Shown: positions 48,401-56,342 of the stretch, piece after piece | Position numbering within the stretch: position 1 is the first letter of the stretch | Layout of the letters: each line of letters starts with the position of its first letter | NCBI RefSeq assembly: GCF_038069765.1 | Contig: NZ_JBBPFS010000005.1 | Location: forward strand, 186,001-250,000 | DNA: 64,000 nt | Reading direction: 5' to 3' | Source: Arthrobacter_B sp038069765 | GTDB lineage: Bacteria; Actinomycetota; Actinomycetes; Actinomycetales; Micrococcaceae | The notes under the pieces: model-generated | Database searches by the model: none | What the model was told of the DNA's origin: nothing | What the model saw: the letters and a program-made list of their open reading frames with translations, nothing else | Position numbers and translations under genes: made by a program

Positions 48401-48881
48401 ACTGGAGAACCTGCAGCCGGACCTGCCCGAACCCACGCTGCGCGAGAAGGTGCGCACCGAACTGGACCTCCTGTCAGTGGACGTCAGCGCCCACCTGATC
48501 GACAGCTACGGCCCGCTGCTCACGGACCTTGGGGTGACCAAGGCCCGGGAGCTGATGGATCTGCGCAACGGATCCGAGGTGCTGGTGGCCGGCATCAGGG
48601 TGGCCACCCAAACACCGCCGATGCGCGGCGGGCGGCGGGTGGTGTTCATCAGCCTTGACGACGGCACCGGCTGCGTGGACTGCACCTTCTTCACCGAAGC
48701 CCAGGAAAAGACCGGCCCGCTGCTCTTCGGCACCCAGCTGATGCTCGTCCGCGGCCTGACCCGCCGCACCGGACCGCGCGGCATCAGCATGCAGGCGCTG
48801 GAGGCATGGGACCTTAACGACACGGCCTCCCTGCCCCGCCTCCAGCGCGGCAGGTTGGTGGGGCCCAACTCCAGCGGATAA
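45414..48881 (+). CDS. dnaE2: error-prone DNA polymerase III alpha subunit, DnaE2 (ImuC)
   Basis: 1155 residues. An N-terminal PHP domain (FTHLHTASAFSAHYGVSWP, with several expected metal positions altered as in DnaE2 proteins) is followed by the C-family polymerase core. RGSGASSLVNYLLGVSH and RSTLPDIDIDVES give the catalytic Asp residues, and SFGFCKAHGAAFAVPTYQSAWLKAHHPEAFLAG gives the fingers region. A C-terminal OB fold ends the protein (VLVAGIRVATQTPP, DDGTGCVDCTFF). It performs mutagenic translesion synthesis during the SOS response. It should be transcribed from the perfect LexA box with DUF6504. No strong ribosome site is seen at the ATG. Confidence 0.94.
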   Translation: MSFTHLHTASAFSAHYGVSWPQDLAAAAAADGADALACTDRDGLYGTVKHLRACMDAGIDPVVGVDLAVLGEPDRDGSPAVTGRVVVLAHGHRGGAGYRALCRLISDAHAGTSASAARRGSKPVGVTLQQLAARAAGDGAGDSGGPGPVLTVLVGPYSDVGIAMRSRSYAVARTLFSRWQEVLPRTALAVEVVTHLSAPGGNLSLAHAVRMFRLADEMRLPAILTNAVRYVDADGAATADVLDAARALTSMARLGDLQPNGQGWLKSADQMKALAREISAEAGYGGAGAARLLRDTEALADTCRMDPQADMGWKQPVVPEASVIGITSAPMAELVRRCEAGIGRRFPSRELGGSAEARMRTRLAHELGIIERLGFASYFLTVAEVSSMITGMGVRAAARGSGASSLVNYLLGVSHVNPLAHDLIFERFLSQDRSTLPDIDIDVESAQRHKVYHRIFERFGAERVTLMSMQNGYRARGAVRDAGMALGLAEEDIGAVAKQLWRFSARKFREALAEKPELREVAERVEGNRQLDLLVDLTERLDRLPRHISMHPCGVILGDASLLDRTPVQPSGLGLPMSQFDKHDMDPMGMLKLDVLGVRMQSAMAYALQEVRRLHPSKADTVAAGAHPPGPDGLGPDYVHEDGSINLDAVPLDDKPTYDLICSTHTLGCFQIESPGQRELIGKLAPREFNDLIIDISLFRPGPMKSDMVRPFLEHRHGFSPEVYPHEALRPVLAETHGVTVFHEQVLRTFDVFTGCGLAKADELRRLLGNEDAEGSVEDYFRTEAGKRGYSAEVIDKVWDTLKAFGSFGFCKAHGAAFAVPTYQSAWLKAHHPEAFLAGIFEHDPGMYPRRLLVAEARRMGIPILPLDINRSGEQYRVERVPAVPASPGHPARPEKLGIRLSLAGIYGLSAAELRRITAGQPYDSLADLRARARVGRRTLIRLASLGAFDSLARDTGSAASRADLLHHLDTSPPRPAGRKYDPIPGQLALPLGDTELENLQPDLPEPTLREKVRTELDLLSVDVSAHLIDSYGPLLTDLGVTKARELMDLRNGSEVLVAGIRVATQTPPMRGGRRVVFISLDDGTGCVDCTFFTEAQEKTGPLLFGTQLMLVRGLTRRTGPRGISMQALEAWDLNDTASLPRLQRGRLVGPNSSG

Positions 48882-48958
48882 CATCGAAGGGGCGCAGAAG
48901 GAGCCGGTCACGTCCTGACCGGTCCAGGACGCCGTACAACGAAATCTAGGAGACAACC

Positions 48959-50971
48959 GTGTCAGTGCCAGAGAAGTTCACCCTCATCGTCGACGGCGAA
49001 GAGACCACGGTGGATACTGGCACCACAGGTGCTCAGCTGTTCTTTGACCGCCGCGACGTCGTCGTCATGCGCGTTGGCGGGGTCCTGAAGGACCTCGACA
49101 CAGAGCTCTCCGAGGGTGATTCCGTGGAGTCCGTCACCATTGACTCCGAAGACGGGCTCAATGTCCTGCGCCACTCCACCGCGCACGTTATGGCCCAAGC
49201 CGTGCAGCAGCTGCGCCCGGATGCCAAGCTCGGCATCGGCCCGTACATCAAGGACGGCTTCTACTTCGACTTCGACGTCGCCGAGCCGTTCACCCCGGAG
49301 GACCTGAAGACCCTCGAGAAGATGATGCAGAAGATCATCAACTCGAACCAGAAATTCGCCCGCCGCGTGGTCACCGAAGAAGAAGCCCGCGAAGCCATGG
49401 CCAACGAGCCGTACAAGCTGGAACTGCTGGGCACGAAGGACGGCGCCGAGGAAGCCGGCGAAGGCGCGAACATCGAGGTCGGCGCCGGCGAGATCACCAT
49501 TTACGACAACGTGGACCGCAAGTCCGGCGACACGGTCTGGTGCGACCTGTGCCGCGGCCCGCACCTGCCGAACACCAAGCTGATCTCCAACGCCTTCGCC
49601 CTCACCCGCTCCGCCGCTGCCTACTGGCTCGGCGACCAGAAGAACCAGCAGCTGCAGCGCATCTACGGCACCGCCTGGCCCACCAAGGATGCACTGAAGG
49701 CCTACCAGGAGCGCCTGGCCGAGGCCGAGCGCCGCGACCACCGCAAGCTGGGCACCGAACTGGACCTGTTCTCCTTCCCGGACGAGCTGGGTTCGGGCCT
49801 GCCGGTGTTCCACCCCAAGGGCGGCATCATCCGCAAGGCCATGGAGGACTACTCCCGCCAGCGCCACACCGAGGCCGGCTACGAGTTCGTCTACACCCCG
49901 CACATCACCAAGGGCCACCTGTACGAGGTTTCCGGCCACCTGGACTGGTACCGCGACGGCATGTTCCCTCCCATGCACGTGGACGAGGTCACTGATCCGG
50001 AAACCGGCGCGGTCATCAAGCCCGGCCAGGACTACTACCTGAAGCCGATGAACTGCCCCATGCACAACCTGATCTTCCGCTCCCGCGGACGGTCCTACCG
50101 CGAACTGCCGCTGCGGCTGTTCGAATTCGGTTCCGTGTACCGCTACGAGAAGTCCGGCGTGATCCACGGCCTGACGCGCGTGCGGGGCATGACCCAGGAC
50201 GACGCCCACATCTACTGCACCCGCGAGCAGATGAAGGACGAGCTGACCAGCACGCTGCAGTTTGTGCTGGACCTGCTCAAGGACTACGGCCTGGACGACT
50301 TCTACCTGGAACTCTCCACCAAGGACCCCGAAAAGTACGTCGGTTCCGACGAGGTCTGGGAAGAAGCCACCGCCACCCTGGCCGAGGTTGCCGAAGCTTC
50401 CGGCCTGGACCTGGTTCCGGATCCGGGCGGCGCCGCCTTCTACGGCCCGAAGATTTCCGTCCAGGCGCGCGACGCCATCGGCCGCACCTGGCAGATGTCC
50501 ACCATCCAGCTGGACTTCAACCTGCCCGAGCGCTTTGAACTGGAATACCAGGCCGCCGACGGCACCCGCCAGCGTCCGGTCATGATCCACCGTGCCCTGT
50601 TCGGTTCCGTGGAACGCTTCATGGCCGTGCTCACCGAGCACTACGCCGGCGCGTTCCCGGCCTGGCTGGCACCGGTCCAGGTGGTCGGTATCCCCGTGGC
50701 CGAGGCTTTCAACGACTACATGTTCGACGTGGTCGACAAGCTCAAGGCCGAAGGCATCCGCGCCCAGGTGGACACCGGCACCGACCGCTTCCCGAAGAAG
50801 ATCCGCACCGCGTCCAAGGACAAGATCCCGTTTGTCCTGATTGCCGGGGGCGACGACGCCGATGCCGGCGCCGTGTCCTTCCGCTTCCGCGACGGCAGCC
50901 AGGACAACGGCGTGCCGGTTGAAGAAGCAGTGAAGCGGATTGTCGAAGCTGTGCGCAACCGGGACAAGTAA
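48959..50971 (+). CDS. thrS: threonyl-tRNA synthetase
   Basis: 670 residues, full length. It contains an N-terminal TGS domain (FTLIVDGEETTVDTGTTGAQL), the editing domain with RHSTAHVMAQAVQQL, and the class II catalytic domain with MNCPMHNLIF (zinc Cys) and LTRVRGMTQDDAHIYC. A C-terminal anticodon-binding domain follows (AWLAPVQVVGIPVAEAFNDY). It charges tRNA-Thr in the cytoplasm. Start is GTG at 48959 with AGGAG upstream. It leads a tight set with the HIT and pgsA genes. No T-box leader fits in the 77-bp gap upstream. Confidence 0.98.
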   Translation: MSVPEKFTLIVDGEETTVDTGTTGAQLFFDRRDVVVMRVGGVLKDLDTELSEGDSVESVTIDSEDGLNVLRHSTAHVMAQAVQQLRPDAKLGIGPYIKDGFYFDFDVAEPFTPEDLKTLEKMMQKIINSNQKFARRVVTEEEAREAMANEPYKLELLGTKDGAEEAGEGANIEVGAGEITIYDNVDRKSGDTVWCDLCRGPHLPNTKLISNAFALTRSAAAYWLGDQKNQQLQRIYGTAWPTKDALKAYQERLAEAERRDHRKLGTELDLFSFPDELGSGLPVFHPKGGIIRKAMEDYSRQRHTEAGYEFVYTPHITKGHLYEVSGHLDWYRDGMFPPMHVDEVTDPETGAVIKPGQDYYLKPMNCPMHNLIFRSRGRSYRELPLRLFEFGSVYRYEKSGVIHGLTRVRGMTQDDAHIYCTREQMKDELTSTLQFVLDLLKDYGLDDFYLELSTKDPEKYVGSDEVWEEATATLAEVAEASGLDLVPDPGGAAFYGPKISVQARDAIGRTWQMSTIQLDFNLPERFELEYQAADGTRQRPVMIHRALFGSVERFMAVLTEHYAGAFPAWLAPVQVVGIPVAEAFNDYMFDVVDKLKAEGIRAQVDTGTDRFPKKIRTASKDKIPFVLIAGGDDADAGAVSFRFRDGSQDNGVPVEEAVKRIVEAVRNRDK

Positions 50972-51011
50972 GCGGAACTGAACAGGACGGGCGGGGAGCG
51001 CAGGAGTGCAG

Positions 51012-51623
51012 ATGGAAAGCAGCAGCCAGGATGACGGCGGCAGTCCCTATCCGGGAGATGCCGGCGTTACGGATTCTTTCGAGCTTCCCGGGGTGCCGGA
51101 TTCCTTTGCACGCCTGTGGACCCCGCACCGCCTCGCCTACATCAAGGGCGGACAGGAACAGGTTTCCTCGGAGCACAACTGCCCGTTCTGCGCGGCACCT
51201 TCACGGACGGACGAAGAGTCCCTGATCGTGCACCGCGGCAGGCATGCCTTTGTCATCCTGAACCTGTTCCCGTACAACGCCGGGCACCTGCTCGTCTGCC
51301 CGTACCGGCACGTTCCGGACTACACGGACATTGACGAGCAGGAAACAGCTGAAATTGCCTCCCTGACGCAGACCGCCATGCGCGTGCTGCGGAAGGTGTC
51401 CAACCCCAGCGGTTTCAACCTCGGCATGAACCAGGGCGTCACCGGGGGAGCGGGAATTGCCGCCCACCTGCACCAGCACATTGTGCCGCGCTGGGGCGGA
51501 GACGGGAACTTCCTGCCGATCATTGCCCAGACCAAGGCCATCACCCAGACACTGGGCGACGTCCGCCGGCAGGTGGCCGACGCCTGGCCGCAGGCCGCCG
51601 ACTCCGCAGCAAGCGAGGACTGA
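51012..51623 (+). CDS. HIT family hydrolase (AP4A phosphorylase-like)
   Basis: 203 residues. NCPFCAAPSRTDEESLIVHRGRHAFVILNLFPYNAGHLLVCPYRHV, GVTGGAGIAAHLHQHIVPRWGGDGNF and the HLHQH triad form the HIT domain. An extended helical N-terminus with a CPFC metal site is typical of the actinobacterial branch encoded between thrS and pgsA; the M. tuberculosis homologue there is an AP4A phosphorylase. The ATG at 51012 has AGGAG seven bases upstream; a GTG two codons earlier is possible. Confidence 0.93.
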   Translation: MESSSQDDGGSPYPGDAGVTDSFELPGVPDSFARLWTPHRLAYIKGGQEQVSSEHNCPFCAAPSRTDEESLIVHRGRHAFVILNLFPYNAGHLLVCPYRHVPDYTDIDEQETAEIASLTQTAMRVLRKVSNPSGFNLGMNQGVTGGAGIAAHLHQHIVPRWGGDGNFLPIIAQTKAITQTLGDVRRQVADAWPQAADSAASED

Positions 51624-51626
51624 GCG

Positions 51627-52229
51627 GTGCTGAATAAATACGCGCGGGGCTTCTTCACGGGCCTGTTCACGCCGCTGGCCGCCTGGCTGCTGAAACGGGG
51701 CGTCACCCCCGACGCCGTGACCATCCTTGGCACCCTGGGCGTGATGGTCGGCGGGCTGGTGTTCTACCCGCTGGGCGAGCTGTTCTGGGGAACCCTGTTC
51801 ATCACGGCGTTTATCTTCTCCGATGTTATTGACGGCATCATGGCACGCCAGCAGGAACGCACCGGAAAATGGGGCGGTTTCCTGGACTCCACCCTGGACC
51901 GCTTTGCCGACGGCGCCCTGTTTGCCGGCGTCAGCATCTGGTTCTTCACCGGCGGCGGCAACGACGCGATCGGCATCGCCGCCATCATCTGCCTGGTCCT
52001 GGGGATGCTGGTCTCCTACATCCGCGCCAAGGCGGAATCCCTCGGGTTCACTGCCAACGTCGGAATCGCCGAACGCGCCGAACGGCTGGTGTCCCTGCTG
52101 GTTGCCACCGGTCTGGTGGGACTGGGCGTCCCCGAAGTGCTGCTGCTCGTGGTGCTGGCGGCGTTGTCCGCGGCCAGCTGCGTGACCATTGCGCAGCGGA
52201 TGCGCACCGTTCACCGGCAGGCCACCTGA
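51627..52229 (+). CDS. pgsA: CDP-alcohol phosphatidyltransferase (phosphatidylinositol phosphate synthase type)
   Basis: 200 residues with six membrane helices. The CDP-alcohol signature is SDVIDGIMARQQERTGKWGGFLDSTLDRFAD (D-x2-D-G-x2-A-R-x8-G-x3-D-x3-D). Its place after thrS and the HIT gene matches the actinobacterial enzyme that makes phosphatidylinositol phosphate, precursor of phosphatidylinositol lipids. Start is GTG at 51627, 3 bp after the HIT stop. The usual next genes, an acyltransferase and pimA, are absent; a terminator and pdxS follow instead. Confidence 0.9.
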   Translation: MLNKYARGFFTGLFTPLAAWLLKRGVTPDAVTILGTLGVMVGGLVFYPLGELFWGTLFITAFIFSDVIDGIMARQQERTGKWGGFLDSTLDRFADGALFAGVSIWFFTGGGNDAIGIAAIICLVLGMLVSYIRAKAESLGFTANVGIAERAERLVSLLVATGLVGLGVPEVLLLVVLAALSAASCVTIAQRMRTVHRQAT

Positions 52230-52266
52230 GCGCAGCGGCGCCCCGGCCGCTGCAAATTATGGTCAT

Positions 52267-52303
52267 AAGGCCCGACACCGGAAGTAAACCGGTGCCGGGC
52301 CTT
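52267..52303 (+). terminator. hairpin terminator after pgsA
   Basis: AAGGCCCGACACCGG (52267-52281) pairs with CCGGTGCCGGGCCTT (52289-52303), with a single mismatch. A T-containing tail follows, but the T run is weak. Confidence 0.7.
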
Positions 52304-52377
52304 CGGCTTTCCGGGGGCAAGCCGTCTACGCTGGGACGGTACAGTTCCTGAACCCCCGCGACGATGAGAGCTTTTTC

Positions 52378-53319
52378 ATGAATACCCCTGATTCCCAGCC
52401 CACCTCCGTGTCCGGTGTATCCGCCGGTTCCCCCTCTCCCGTGACCGGCAGCAGCCGGGTCAAGCGAGGCATTGCCGAAATGCTTAAGGGCGGGGTGATC
52501 ATGGATGTGGTGACCGCCGAGCAGGCCCGGATTGCCGAAGACGCCGGAGCCGTGGCGGTCATGGCCCTTGAGCGGGTCCCCGCAGACATCCGCGCCCAGG
52601 GCGGGGTATCCCGCATGAGCGACCCCGACATGATCGACAGCATTATCGACGCCGTGTCCATCCCGGTCATGGCCAAGGCCCGGATCGGCCACTTCGTGGA
52701 AGCCCAGGTCCTCCAGTCACTCGGCGTCGACTACATCGATGAGTCCGAGGTGCTGACCCCGGCCGACTACACCAACCACATCGACAAGTGGAAGTTCACC
52801 GTCCCGTTTGTCTGCGGTGCCACCAATCTGGGCGAAGCGCTGCGCCGCATCAACGAAGGTGCCGCCATGATCCGTTCCAAGGGCGAAGCCGGCACGGGCG
52901 ATGTCTCCAACGCAACCATGCACATGCGTGCCATCCGCTCCGAAGTGGCTCGCCTGTCCTCCCTGCCCGAGGACGAGCTCTACGTCGCGGCCAAGGAACT
53001 GCAGGCTCCGTACGAGCTCGTGAAGGAGGTTGCTGCTGCCGGGAAACTGCCGGTGGTGCTTTTCACCGCCGGCGGCATTGCCACGCCGGCGGACGCCGCC
53101 ATGATGATGCAGCTTGGCGCCGACGGTGTGTTTGTGGGATCGGGAATCTTCAAGTCCGGAAACCCCGCCCAGCGTGCCGCGGCCATCGTGAAGGCTACGA
53201 CCTTCTTTGACGACGCCGATGAAGTTGCCAAGGCATCACGCGGACTGGGCGAAGCCATGGTGGGCATCAACGTGGACGAACTCCCGCAGCCGCACCGGTT
53301 GTCCGAGCGCGGCTGGTAA
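52378..53319 (+). CDS. pdxS: pyridoxal 5'-phosphate synthase subunit PdxS
   Basis: 313 residues of the ribose-5-phosphate-using PLP synthase barrel. VKRGIAEMLKGGVIMDVVTAEQARIAEDAGAVAVMALERVP is the family signature; the Lys residues that form imines with the sugar lie in VMAKARIGHFVEAQ, and GTGDVSNATMHMRAI and FTAGGIATPADAAMMMQLGADGVFVGSGIFKS follow. With glutaminase PdxT it makes vitamin B6 de novo. A weak ribosome site precedes the ATG. PdxT lies 6.4 kb away, not adjacent. Confidence 0.97.
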   Translation: MNTPDSQPTSVSGVSAGSPSPVTGSSRVKRGIAEMLKGGVIMDVVTAEQARIAEDAGAVAVMALERVPADIRAQGGVSRMSDPDMIDSIIDAVSIPVMAKARIGHFVEAQVLQSLGVDYIDESEVLTPADYTNHIDKWKFTVPFVCGATNLGEALRRINEGAAMIRSKGEAGTGDVSNATMHMRAIRSEVARLSSLPEDELYVAAKELQAPYELVKEVAAAGKLPVVLFTAGGIATPADAAMMMQLGADGVFVGSGIFKSGNPAQRAAAIVKATTFFDDADEVAKASRGLGEAMVGINVDELPQPHRLSERGW

Positions 53320-53369
53320 GAGCGGAACCTGCGCTCCGACCCGCGCTGATTCCCCGCCGCGGCAGGGAA

Positions 53370-54212
53370 TCAGCGCAGGTCGAGCGTGAGCTGCTGGCCG
53401 CGGCCAATCAGCTCAAAGCCCCGTGCTGCACACAGCTCGGCGCCCAGGGGAGCGGCGTTGATGGCCAGCCGGTCCGCACCGGCGGCGGCTGCGACGGCGG
53501 CGGCCCGGCTCAGCAGTGCCGTTCCGTAACCCCGGCGCCGGCTGGAGGGCCCCACGGCCAAACCGAAAACGCCGCCGAGCGAACCGGACGCCGGCTTTCT
53601 GCGGGCGGGCGGTTCCTCCGGAGCTGCCCGCCCCGCTGCCGGGCGATCCGCGGCTGCGGCCGTACGGTCCCGCTGCCTTCGCTGTTCTGCTTCTTCCCTG
53701 AGCCGGCGCTGTTCCTGCTGTGCCTGCTGCGAGGGGACAAACACCCACGCCCGGCCGGTGAGCGTTCCTTCACTGCGGGTGGTCACATGCCAGCCGGTGC
53801 GGGGATGGCCCCGTCCGGCTGCCAGCTCCTCGGCGTCGGGGCCTGAGACTTCTGCAGGCTCGGGGTCGACGGCAGCAGGTGCTGCGCTGTACTGCATTGG
53901 TGCGGAAACGGGGGCGCTCATCCACATCGGCTGCGGGCCCCGCCGGAAGCCGAACGCTTCCAGCGGAGCGTAGCTCACCGCGTTGTTCAGCCACACGGAC
54001 ACGCTCTGGGCGCCCAGCCGCATGCCCTCGGCCAGGCCCGGCCGGATCCCGGCCGGAGCGATCCGCTGCGGATACAGCAGCACCAGCTGCCGGCGTGCCG
54101 GCAGCCAGACCCATTCCGATTCATGCGTGGAGAAGGTCCGGCCCCCGGTGGCGCCGGCCAGGCTCTTCAGCCAGTCCTGGTGAAGCTCCTGGCATGCGGC
54201 AATAGTGACCAT
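53370..54212 (-). CDS. GNAT family acetyltransferase with a long central linker
   Basis: 280 residues. The C-terminal 70 residues carry the acetyl-CoA loop (FGLAVGPSSRRRGYGTALL) and a final GNAT helix-strand. The N-terminal 100 residues (ELHQDWLKSLAGATGGRTF) resemble a degenerate second GNAT-like fold. About 90 residues of Pro/Arg/Gln/Glu-rich low complexity separate them. The acyl acceptor is unknown. It begins 6 bp after the M3 peptidase stop, so the two likely share a transcript. Confidence 0.8.
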   Translation of the reverse strand: MVTIAACQELHQDWLKSLAGATGGRTFSTHESEWVWLPARRQLVLLYPQRIAPAGIRPGLAEGMRLGAQSVSVWLNNAVSYAPLEAFGFRRGPQPMWMSAPVSAPMQYSAAPAAVDPEPAEVSGPDAEELAAGRGHPRTGWHVTTRSEGTLTGRAWVFVPSQQAQQEQRRLREEAEQRRQRDRTAAAADRPAAGRAAPEEPPARRKPASGSLGGVFGLAVGPSSRRRGYGTALLSRAAAVAAAAGADRLAINAAPLGAELCAARGFELIGRGQQLTLDLR

Positions 54213-54218
54213 GAAGGA

Positions 54219-56240
54219 TCAGTCCAGCCCGCGGCGGTGGAGCAGCGGTTCGATCGCCGCTTCGCGGCCGCGGAAGTTCCGGAAGGCCTCAAGCGGATCG
54301 ATGCTGTTGCCCCGGGAGAGCAGCTCGCGCCGGAACCGCTCTCCGTTTTCGCGGGTGAGTCCGCCGTTGTCCTTGAACCACTCCACCGTGTCCGCGTCCA
54401 GGACCTCGCTCCAGATGTAGGCGTAGTACGCGGCTGCGTAGCCGCCGGCAAAAATGTGCTTGAAATAGCCGGTCCGGTACCGCGGCGGCACCAGGTCCAG
54501 GGCCACACCCGCCAGGGCCAGGGCATCGGCCTCGAACTGCTGCGGGTCGGCGACTGCCTCCCCGGGGGAGAGTTCGTGCCAGGCCAGGTCCAGCAGGGCG
54601 GCGCCGAGGTATTCGGTGGTGCCGAACCCCTCGCCCCAGGTTGACGCAGCTTCGATCCGGTCAATAATCTCCCCGGGCAGCGGCTCGCCGGTGACGTGGT
54701 GCCTGGCGAAGTTGGCCACCACCTCCGGCCACAGCATCCACATCTCGTTGACCTGCGAGGGGTACTCGACAAAGTCCCGGGGCACAGCGGTGCCCGAGAA
54801 CTGCGGATAGGTGACATCGGAGAACAAGCCGTGCAGGGCGTGGCCGAATTCATGGAACGCGGTCACCACCTCGTCGAAGGACAGCAGGGTCGGTTCACCG
54901 GCCGGCGGCTTGGGAATGTTCAGGTTATTGATGACCACCGCCTGGGTTCCCAGCAGGGCGGACTGGTGCACGAGGGAATTCATCCAGGCGCCGCCGGCCT
55001 TGGTGTCGCGGGTGTAGTAGTCACCCAGGAACAGGCCCAGGGCCGAGCCGTCCTCGTTTTTCACTTCCCAGACGCGTACGTCCGGATGGTAACCGGACAG
55101 ATCCGGACGCTCCGTGAAGCTAATGCCGTAGAGCCGGTTGGCGGCGTAGAAGACACCGTCCGCCAGGACGCGCTCCAGTTCGAAGTACGGGCGCAGCGCG
55201 GAGCGGTCCACGCTGAACTTTTCGCGCCGTACCTGCTCCGAGTAATAGGACCAGTCCCAGGCGGCCAGCTCTTCGATGCCGTCCCGGCGGGCGGCGGCCC
55301 GCAGCAGTTCAGCTTCGGCGTTGGCGTTGCGGACCGCCGGCGGCGCCAGCTTTCCGAGCATGGCGTGGATGGCATCCAGGGACGGAGCGGTCTGGTTGTC
55401 GGTGGCGAACTCCGCGTGGCTGGCGAACCCCAGCAGGGCAGCGCGCTCGGCCCGGAGCGCCGCCATTTCGGCGGCGATGGCGAGCGTGTTGTCGTCATTG
55501 GCGCGGAAGCCGCGGTTCAGCGAAGCCTCAAGGAGGCGCCGGCGCGTTTCCCTGCTGGTCAGCGAGGCCAGAGCCGGCTGCGAGGTCGGCAGGATCAGCG
55601 GGAGCAGGTAGCTGCCCTCGGAACCGGCCTCTGCGGCGGCTGCGGCGGCAGAGGCAATGTCATCTGCGGACAGGCCGTCCAGGTCGGCCGCATCGGTCAG
55701 CAGCAGCGCCGAAGCGTTGGTGTCCCGAAGCAGCTTCTGGGCGTAGTCGGTCCCCAGGACGGACAACCGGGAATTCAGTTCGCGCATGCGCGCCTGGCCG
55801 TCGTCGTCGAGCCGGGCTCCGGCGCGGATGAAACTGCGGCGGTACTCGTCCACCAGCCGGGCGGACTCGGCGTCGAGCCCTTCCACCGAAACGGCTTCAA
55901 CCCGCGCCCAGAGGGCCTTGTTCAAATGGATGCTGTCCTCGTGGGCAGCCAGCTGCGGGCCCACTTCCTGCTGGATGGCCTGAACCTGGTCCGTGGCATC
56001 CGCTGCGGTCAGGGTGAAAAAGGCGTAGGCCGTCCGCGCCAGTGTCTGTCCGGCAAGCTCCATCGCGGCGATCGTGTTGCCGAAATCCGGGGCCTGCGGA
56101 TCCCTGGTAATGGCGTCGATTTCGGCAAGGTGTTCCTCGAAACCCGCCTTGAAGGCCGGCAGGTAGTCATCCGGGCTGATCTGTTCAAACGGCGGCAGCT
56201 GGTAAGGCAGCGGACTGGTACTCAGGAAAGGGTTACTCAT
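54219..56240 (-). CDS. M3 family metallopeptidase (oligopeptidase A / dipeptidyl carboxypeptidase type)
   Basis: 673 residues, a normal size. The zinc site HEFGHALHGLFSD sits about two-thirds along, within VVTAFHEFGHALH, followed by the downstream Glu and by FVEYPSQVNEMWMLWPEV, typical of the OpdA/Dcp group. It should degrade short peptides in the cytoplasm. The ATG at 56238-56240 (MSNPFLS) is chosen because homologues begin there; a clear ribosome site is not visible. The GNAT gene follows on the same strand. Confidence 0.95.
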   Translation of the reverse strand: MSNPFLSTSPLPYQLPPFEQISPDDYLPAFKAGFEEHLAEIDAITRDPQAPDFGNTIAAMELAGQTLARTAYAFFTLTAADATDQVQAIQQEVGPQLAAHEDSIHLNKALWARVEAVSVEGLDAESARLVDEYRRSFIRAGARLDDDGQARMRELNSRLSVLGTDYAQKLLRDTNASALLLTDAADLDGLSADDIASAAAAAAEAGSEGSYLLPLILPTSQPALASLTSRETRRRLLEASLNRGFRANDDNTLAIAAEMAALRAERAALLGFASHAEFATDNQTAPSLDAIHAMLGKLAPPAVRNANAEAELLRAAARRDGIEELAAWDWSYYSEQVRREKFSVDRSALRPYFELERVLADGVFYAANRLYGISFTERPDLSGYHPDVRVWEVKNEDGSALGLFLGDYYTRDTKAGGAWMNSLVHQSALLGTQAVVINNLNIPKPPAGEPTLLSFDEVVTAFHEFGHALHGLFSDVTYPQFSGTAVPRDFVEYPSQVNEMWMLWPEVVANFARHHVTGEPLPGEIIDRIEAASTWGEGFGTTEYLGAALLDLAWHELSPGEAVADPQQFEADALALAGVALDLVPPRYRTGYFKHIFAGGYAAAYYAYIWSEVLDADTVEWFKDNGGLTRENGERFRRELLSRGNSIDPLEAFRNFRGREAAIEPLLHRRGLD

Positions 56241-56342
56241 AAGCGTCAAGACTCGCACATGCAAAGTGAGGCGAACAACAGAAACGCCGTCGTAGGCTTG
56301 GCGCAGCTGCACCGGGCGGCGAAAGGACGGACGGTAACAATC

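Noticed and set aside
48962..50641. Long open frame antisense to thrS (559 codons)
   Set aside because: Same cause: a GC-rich gene leaves the opposite strand open. thrS is full length and recognisable.
54696..56342. 549-codon upstream extension of the CapA-like frame
   Set aside because: It lies antisense to the M3 peptidase; the signal peptide at 56343 marks the true start.
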